Below are positions 46,066 to 49,926 of a DNA stretch of 49,926 nt, piece by piece. How positions within the stretch are numbered: position 1 is the first letter of the stretch; every line of letters starts with the position of its first letter. Both the position numbers and the translations under genes were made by a program. Source of the DNA: Bacteroides sp. UBA1317 (lineage in GTDB: Bacteria > Bacteroidota > Bacteroidia > Bacteroidales > Bacteroidaceae). The notes beneath the pieces were generated by a model. That model was not told the origin of the DNA. It was given only the letters and a program-made list of their open reading frames with translations, and searched no databases. The DNA lies in the NCBI GenBank assembly GCA_002307035.1, contig DBTL01000165.1, positions 3,438 through 53,363 of the forward strand. Reading direction: 5' to 3'.

Positions 46066-46764
46066 ATGGTCATAAAAAAAATACTCCGCATCATCCGTAA
46101 TCTTATTATTTTTTTCTTCCTTTCTACCACCTTTGTAGTAGTAGCCTACCGCTACATGCCTGTTTATGTCACTCCTCTAATGCCCATCAGATGTGTGCAA
46201 CAAATCTTTGATGGCAAAAAACCTATTTGGAAACATAAATGGGTACCATTTGAAGAAATGTCTCCTTACATGTCTATGGCTGTTATCGCCTCTGAGGATA
46301 ATCGTTTTCCTACACATAATGGTTTCGACGTGGTTGAGATAAAAAAAGCGATGAAAGAGAATGAAAGAAGGAAAAAGAAACGTGGTGCAAGCACCATCAG
46401 TCAACAGACTGCTAAAAATGTATTTCTCTGGCCTCAATCTTCGTGGCTCAGAAAAGGTTTTGAAGTATATTTCACTGCGCTAATAGAAGTGGTATGGTCT
46501 AAAGAACGTATTATGGAGGTGTACTTAAATTCGATCGAAATGGGTAATGGTATTTACGGCGCTGAAGCAACTGCTAACTATAAATTCGACACGCAAGCCT
46601 CTAAATTAAGTAAAGGGCAATGTGCATTAATTGCTGCAACACTGCCCAATCCTATACGCTTTGATTCAGCTCGACCATCTTCTTACATCAAACGGAGACA
46701 ACAACAGATATTACGTTTAATGCGGATACTTCCCCCTTTCCCTGAAAGAGAAAAGGGAAAATAA
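46066..46764 (+). CDS. mtgA: Monofunctional biosynthetic peptidoglycan transglycosylase
   Basis: This is a 232-residue GT51 enzyme that polymerises lipid II glycan strands at the periplasmic face of the inner membrane. One N-terminal membrane anchor (about 13-28) precedes the GT51 domain. The catalytic Glu77 is in ASEDNRFPTHNGFD (75-88). Other family blocks are RGASTISQQTAKNVFLW, SKERIMEVYLNSIEMG and GIYGAEA. The length matches MtgA, and there is no transpeptidase domain. It ends 4 bp from the convergent carboxyltransferase gene, with no terminator visible between them. Confidence 0.93.
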   Translation: MVIKKILRIIRNLIIFFFLSTTFVVVAYRYMPVYVTPLMPIRCVQQIFDGKKPIWKHKWVPFEEMSPYMSMAVIASEDNRFPTHNGFDVVEIKKAMKENERRKKKRGASTISQQTAKNVFLWPQSSWLRKGFEVYFTALIEVVWSKERIMEVYLNSIEMGNGIYGAEATANYKFDTQASKLSKGQCALIAATLPNPIRFDSARPSSYIKRRQQQILRLMRILPPFPEREKGK

Positions 46765-46768
46765 GGGG

Positions 46769-48544
46769 TTAAGCTACATCGCTATTTCTCTCTATATAAG
46801 CCAGCACATCACCTTTGTTGACCAATCCACCTTGTTTGGCGCAAACTTCAACAACACGACCACTGAAATTGGCCATCACCTTATCATAAGTACCCCAGGG
46901 TGTTGCAATATAACACACAGTATCATTTGGAGTATATTTACGTCCAACTTCAGGAGGCATTGAAGGTGATTGCACGTCAATTTCCCAAATTACGCGTCCT
47001 TTTTCCAAAGCTGTAATAGGTTCTGCTTTAGCCCTTTTAAATTTCTTTACTTCTTCTTCAGAGAATCCTTGTACAGCAAGTACAGCATCTTTAGCCCGTT
47101 GAAGTTCTTCCTCAAAACGTTTCTTAGCAACGCCCGATTTGTAATCACGATACTGACGATCATGCATAGCCAATTCGAATAACTCTTCATCGTCAGGACC
47201 ACAGTCCCATCCGTTTTCTTTCATTTCGGCTCTGTATTCTTCTAATTGGTCCGGATAATTCTTTTGAGGATCTTCATCTACAAATTCATAGCCTTTAGAT
47301 TTAGCAAGTTCTATGATTTCAGCATCTAAAGCACCCGGTAATTTACCACTCTTGCCTAAGATCATGTTCCAAGTATGACTATCGATCATCCCCCAGCGAC
47401 CTTCGCCCTTAACCAAAGCCATAACATTCATTAATGCCACATTTTTCACGTACTGGCTGAAAGGAGTTACCAAAGGAGGATATCCTAGTTTAGGCCATAC
47501 ATATTCTACTTCATCAAACAACATTAACAGCAAATCATCCAAATGCAATTCCGGCTCATTCTTACTTCTCAGAATCATATTTATACCCGAATGCACACCT
47601 TTCAAGTCAGCCATCATTGAACCCATCATTCCTCCCGGTAAGCCGCATTTTAACAACAGCGAAGACATGTGTTTATTCGTTGAATCAATAAAATAGCCGA
47701 GGAAGTCATCAATAAACTCTTGAGTCATGGCACGCGCTTTCATATATGCCTTCATATTGATCTCAGCAACCTGAAAACCTTTATCTTTGAGCATAGCCTG
47801 AACGGAAATTACGTCCGGATGTACTTTACCCCAAGATAGCGGTTCCATAGCAACATCAATGATGTCAGCACCATTTTCGCAGACCTCAAGAATAGACGCC
47901 ATAGAGAGACCCGGACCTGAGTGTCCATGATATTGGATAATAATTTCAGGATGTTTATCTTTAATAGCCTTCGTTAGGCGCCCCAACATTCCTGGACGTC
48001 CGACACCTGCCATGTCTTTCAAACAAATCTCAGGTGCTCCGGCCGCTACCAACTGATCTGCAATACCAACATAATACTCTACGGTATGCACGGGAGAAAA
48101 GGTAATACAAAGGGTAGCTTGGGGAATCATCCCACTTTCAAGCGCATATTTGATAGATGGGATGATGTTTCTCACTTCATTCAACCCGCAAAATATGCGT
48201 GTAATATCCACTCCTTGTGCATGCTTCACTTTATACATCAAACGGCGAACATCAGAAGGAACAGGATACATACGCAGTCCATTCAACCCACGATCGAGCA
48301 TATGGGTCTGTATACCTGCATCATTAAAAGGTTTTGTAAACTCTCGCACAGCTTTGTTTGGATTTTCTCCATACAACAAGTTAACTTGTTCAAAAGCGCC
48401 ACCATTTGTTTCCACGCGAGAAAAACAGCCCATTTCTACAATTAAAGGGGCAATTCTAACTAATTGATCTACCCGGGGTTGATACTTGCCGGAAGATTGC
48501 CACATGTCTCGATAGACAAGGCTAAATTTAATTTCTTTTTTCAT
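46769..48544 (-). CDS. Pyruvate carboxylase subunit B / oxaloacetate decarboxylase alpha-type carboxyltransferase
   Basis: This is a 591-residue cytoplasmic protein. An HMG-CoA-lyase-like TIM barrel (about 5-265) carries YRDMWQSSG (11-19, variant of the usual RDxxQS block), CLKDMAG with Lys176, and YHGHSGPG with His206 and His208 as metal ligands. The conserved carboxylase domain follows (about 285-480, PGGM at 303). A linker of charged helix (about 455-505) leads to a biotinyl/lipoyl-like fold at about 525-589. The biotin-acceptor AMKM motif is absent: the place reads IATPWGTYDKV. The enzyme may therefore use a separate biotin carrier, or none. Family function is carboxyl transfer between biotin and pyruvate/oxaloacetate (or methylmalonyl-CoA). 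No other subunit lies in the window. Confidence 0.85.
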   Translation of the reverse strand: MKKEIKFSLVYRDMWQSSGKYQPRVDQLVRIAPLIVEMGCFSRVETNGGAFEQVNLLYGENPNKAVREFTKPFNDAGIQTHMLDRGLNGLRMYPVPSDVRRLMYKVKHAQGVDITRIFCGLNEVRNIIPSIKYALESGMIPQATLCITFSPVHTVEYYVGIADQLVAAGAPEICLKDMAGVGRPGMLGRLTKAIKDKHPEIIIQYHGHSGPGLSMASILEVCENGADIIDVAMEPLSWGKVHPDVISVQAMLKDKGFQVAEINMKAYMKARAMTQEFIDDFLGYFIDSTNKHMSSLLLKCGLPGGMMGSMMADLKGVHSGINMILRSKNEPELHLDDLLLMLFDEVEYVWPKLGYPPLVTPFSQYVKNVALMNVMALVKGEGRWGMIDSHTWNMILGKSGKLPGALDAEIIELAKSKGYEFVDEDPQKNYPDQLEEYRAEMKENGWDCGPDDEELFELAMHDRQYRDYKSGVAKKRFEEELQRAKDAVLAVQGFSEEEVKKFKRAKAEPITALEKGRVIWEIDVQSPSMPPEVGRKYTPNDTVCYIATPWGTYDKVMANFSGRVVEVCAKQGGLVNKGDVLAYIERNSDVA

Positions 48545-48581
48545 TGCTTTAGGTTATATGCTTATAGACTTGATTTGGGAA

Positions 48582-48626
48582 ATTTGTGCCCACAAATATA
48601 GCCATTCAAAATAACATAAAGACAAG
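48582..48626 (-). promoter_or_regulatory. Candidate promoter and palindrome upstream of the carboxyltransferase gene
   Basis: Minus-strand TATATTTG (48600-48593) fits the -7 consensus, with CTTG (48626-48623) as a weak -33. A perfect 7-bp inverted repeat ATTTGTG-CC-CACAAAT (48582-48597) overlaps the box and the expected start site. The leader to the ATG at 48544 would be about 42 nt. Confidence 0.45.
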
Positions 48627-48674
48627 AAGCCTATTCGTTTTTTACATAAAATATGTATAATACACCATCCTTAG

Positions 48675-48715
48675 AAAAAAAGGGGAGCAAGTAGAACTTT
48701 CAAACTGCTTGCTCC
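48675..48715 (-). terminator. Rho-independent terminator after the ECF sigma gene
   Basis: On the minus strand GGAGCAAGCAG pairs with CTACTTGCTCC (11 bp, one G-U) around a 10-nt loop, followed by CCTTTTTTT. It lies about 120 bp after the sigma gene stop at 48837. The stretch between, 48716-48836, holds nothing I recognise. Confidence 0.8.
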
Positions 48716-48836
48716 ATATAAGAAAAACTAAAAATATATACCTAAGTCAAAAATCACAAAATCCCATATAACCCATTCATTATAAAAGACTTAGGAACCA
48801 CAAATTATTATAGATTTAGTTTATAAGTTTGTTTTT

Positions 48837-49340
48837 TTAAACAAAATCTTTCAATTCTTCTTGTAATCTCTGTCGGGTGAAAAAGATACGACTTTTTACA
48901 GTACCAAGAGGTAAATCAAGTTTTTCGGCAATCTCACGATACTTAAATCCTGAGACATGCATTGAAAACGGTATTTTGTATTCTTTAGGCAATGCATTCA
49001 CAATGCGATGCATTTCTTTAAGGTCGTATGCTCCTTCAGTACTTTCAAAGCCTGAATTTTGAGGCAAATTAAGGTGATACAAATTGTCTGTCTGATCCAC
49101 ATAGGTCTGATCACGAACAATCTTACGGTAGTTATTAATAAAGATATTGCGCATGATAGTATACATCCAACCTTTAAAGTTGGTCTCAGGGATATATTTA
49201 TCTTCATTATCTAAAGCCTTTAATGAAGTTTCTTGCAACAAATCGTTTGCTTCTTCCCGATTGGAAGTTAATTTATATGCAAAGCGAAATAACTCATCCT
49301 GAATACTGATCAGATCTTTTTTGAAACTTAAACTTTTCAT
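48837..49340 (-). CDS. ECF (sigma-70 family) sigma factor
   Basis: This is a 167-residue extracytoplasmic-function sigma factor that directs RNA polymerase to a dedicated promoter set. Region 2 (about 12-75) has FRFAYKLTSNREEANDLLQET and NFKGWMYTIMRNIFINNYRK in pieces. Region 4 (about 108-160) has LPKEYKIPFSMHVSGFKYREI, again in pieces, and a helix-turn-helix LPLGTVKSRIFFTRQRL. No anti-sigma factor gene with FecR/DUF4974 features follows it, and the next downstream gene is unrelated. It is more than 6 kb from the SusC gene, so it is probably not the PUL regulator. Confidence 0.93.
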   Translation of the reverse strand: MKSLSFKKDLISIQDELFRFAYKLTSNREEANDLLQETSLKALDNEDKYIPETNFKGWMYTIMRNIFINNYRKIVRDQTYVDQTDNLYHLNLPQNSGFESTEGAYDLKEMHRIVNALPKEYKIPFSMHVSGFKYREIAEKLDLPLGTVKSRIFFTRQRLQEELKDFV

Positions 49341-49768
49341 ACTTTGCTAATTTTATAAGTGAATATAAGTTGTTGATTCTCTGAATGCAAGTATAAAACT
49401 TTTTTCGAAAAAAAGCAAGGGAAATTCCGTTTTTATTTAGGGAACAAACTGATAAATAATAGTTTTCAGGCGTTTTATGATAAATAGCAGGTGTAATGGA
49501 ACGTTATTTTAAATCTATTTTTTTAAAAATAAACCTTCTATTCTTTTTTTTCTCAATCAGACAGAACAAAAAGAGGCAATTAGCTCCTATCCATAAGTAA
49601 CTATAAAAGCCTCCAAGATAGTTAAATAAGAGGTAGAATGTCAATTCTATTATAAATTGGCAATAATTTGATGGAAGCTTGAAAATAGTTAAAAGAAGCC
49701 ATTGGATAATCAAAAGATTCAGCATGAGTGTTAGTATTACATTAGAATGTCGAAAAGAAGGATAAAGT
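49341..49768. other. Intergenic region between ECF sigma gene and a truncated gene
   Basis: This is 428 bp of very AT-rich DNA. It contains the possible sigma promoter and, on the minus strand, a hydrophobic open frame (from an internal Met at 49725 down to 49504) that I do not accept as a gene without support. I see no clear hairpin terminator and no canonical -7 box for the plus-strand gene at 49769. Confidence 0.5.
49388..49419 (-). promoter_or_regulatory. Possible promoter of the ECF sigma gene
   Basis: Minus-strand TATACTTG (49395-49388) is one base from TAnnTTTG, and CTTG (49419-49416) lies 20 bp upstream at the -33 position. The distance to the ATG is about 48 bp. Autoregulation cannot be judged. 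Confidence 0.35.
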
Positions 49769-49926
49769 ATGAAAACAGGTATGCGGATATTTTTTTTATT
49801 GGTGTTATTAGTGGCTGGAACAGAATGGAGTACCGCCCAAAGCAAGGAAGAAAAGAAAGCCGAGAAAGAACAAGCCGGGAAAGAGAAGATCGAATACAGA
49901 AACTACAGCGGTGCTTTAAACACAGC
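49769..49926 (+). CDS. Secreted hypothetical protein, N-terminal part only (cut by window end)
   Basis: An ATG at 49769 opens a frame that runs past the window end, giving 52 full codons. It starts with a clear signal peptide (MKTGMRIFFLLVLLVAG, ending near STAQ at about residue 24), followed by a Lys/Glu-rich stretch and IEYRNYSGALNT. Small Bacteroides exported proteins of the DUF4251 kind start this way, but the visible part is too short to assign a family. GATAAAG lies just before the ATG. Confidence 0.65.
   Translation, partial: MKTGMRIFFLLVLLVAGTEWSTAQSKEEKKAEKEQAGKEKIEYRNYSGALNT

Noticed and set aside
48837..49340. ECF sigma factor as regulator of the PUL
   Set aside because: It is more than 6 kb away behind unrelated genes, with no FecR-type anti-sigma gene beside it and no STN domain on the SusC proteins.
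49504..49845. Minus-strand frame of 113 codons with membrane-like segments (internal Met at 49725)
   Set aside because: It overlaps the start of the signal-peptide gene at 49769, has no recognisable family, and its hydrophobicity can arise from AT-rich sequence. A conserved homologue would change this view.

Overview
The window looks like a Bacteroides chromosome segment. It is AT-rich. It carries two SusC/SusD outer-membrane pairs, periplasmic glycoside hydrolases with Gram-negative signal peptides, lipoproteins, promoter boxes of the Bacteroidetes TAnnTTTG type and few Shine-Dalgarno sequences. The species cannot be fixed from sequence reading alone.

About 43 kb (221-43554) is a polysaccharide utilisation locus (PUL). 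Its enzyme set matches what is known for rhamnogalacturonan II (RG-II), the most complex pectin. Eleven closely spaced minus-strand genes (34046 down to 9756) encode, in transcription order: a GH43-like lipoprotein, a GH143-GH142 two-domain enzyme, a GH78 rhamnosidase, a GH28 galacturonase, a CE19-like pectin esterase, GH95, GH140 apiosidase, a GH78 fused to a GH33-like propeller, GH127, GH141 and a second type of GH78. A strong terminator follows at 9688-9727. Upstream on the same strand lie a secreted TIM-barrel epimerase-like protein, SusC and SusD (42605-37217, ending in a terminator at 37146-37185), then a PL1 pectate lyase with a DUF3826-like protein (36942-34569, ending in a terminator at 34504-34542). 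The likely scheme is that PL1 and the SusCD pair open and import the backbone. The periplasmic enzymes then remove the side chains: apiose-linked chains A and B, the Kdo disaccharide C and the DHA disaccharide D.

At the left end a plus-strand SusC/SusD pair (221-5381) converges on a separate two-gene unit of a GH63/GH37-clan enzyme and a GH3 enzyme (9497-5486). This may be a small second PUL with a different substrate. No PUL regulator (hybrid two-component system, SusR-type, or ECF/anti-sigma pair attached to a SusC) lies inside the locus.

A 22-bp-period repeat based on GGACATTCAACACGCTGA occurs at the window start and again near 34.35 kb, where copies in both orientations form a 30-bp perfect inverted repeat. 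Together these bracket the left SusCD pair and all degradative operons.

From 43.7 kb onward there are ordinary-looking chromosomal genes: a MATE transporter, an OmpA-type lipoprotein, the monofunctional transglycosylase MtgA, a carboxyltransferase of the pyruvate carboxylase B/oxaloacetate decarboxylase alpha type whose biotinyl-like tail has lost the biotin lysine, an ECF sigma factor, and the start of a secreted protein cut off by the window end. I saw no tRNA, rRNA, CRISPR array, transposase or phage gene.
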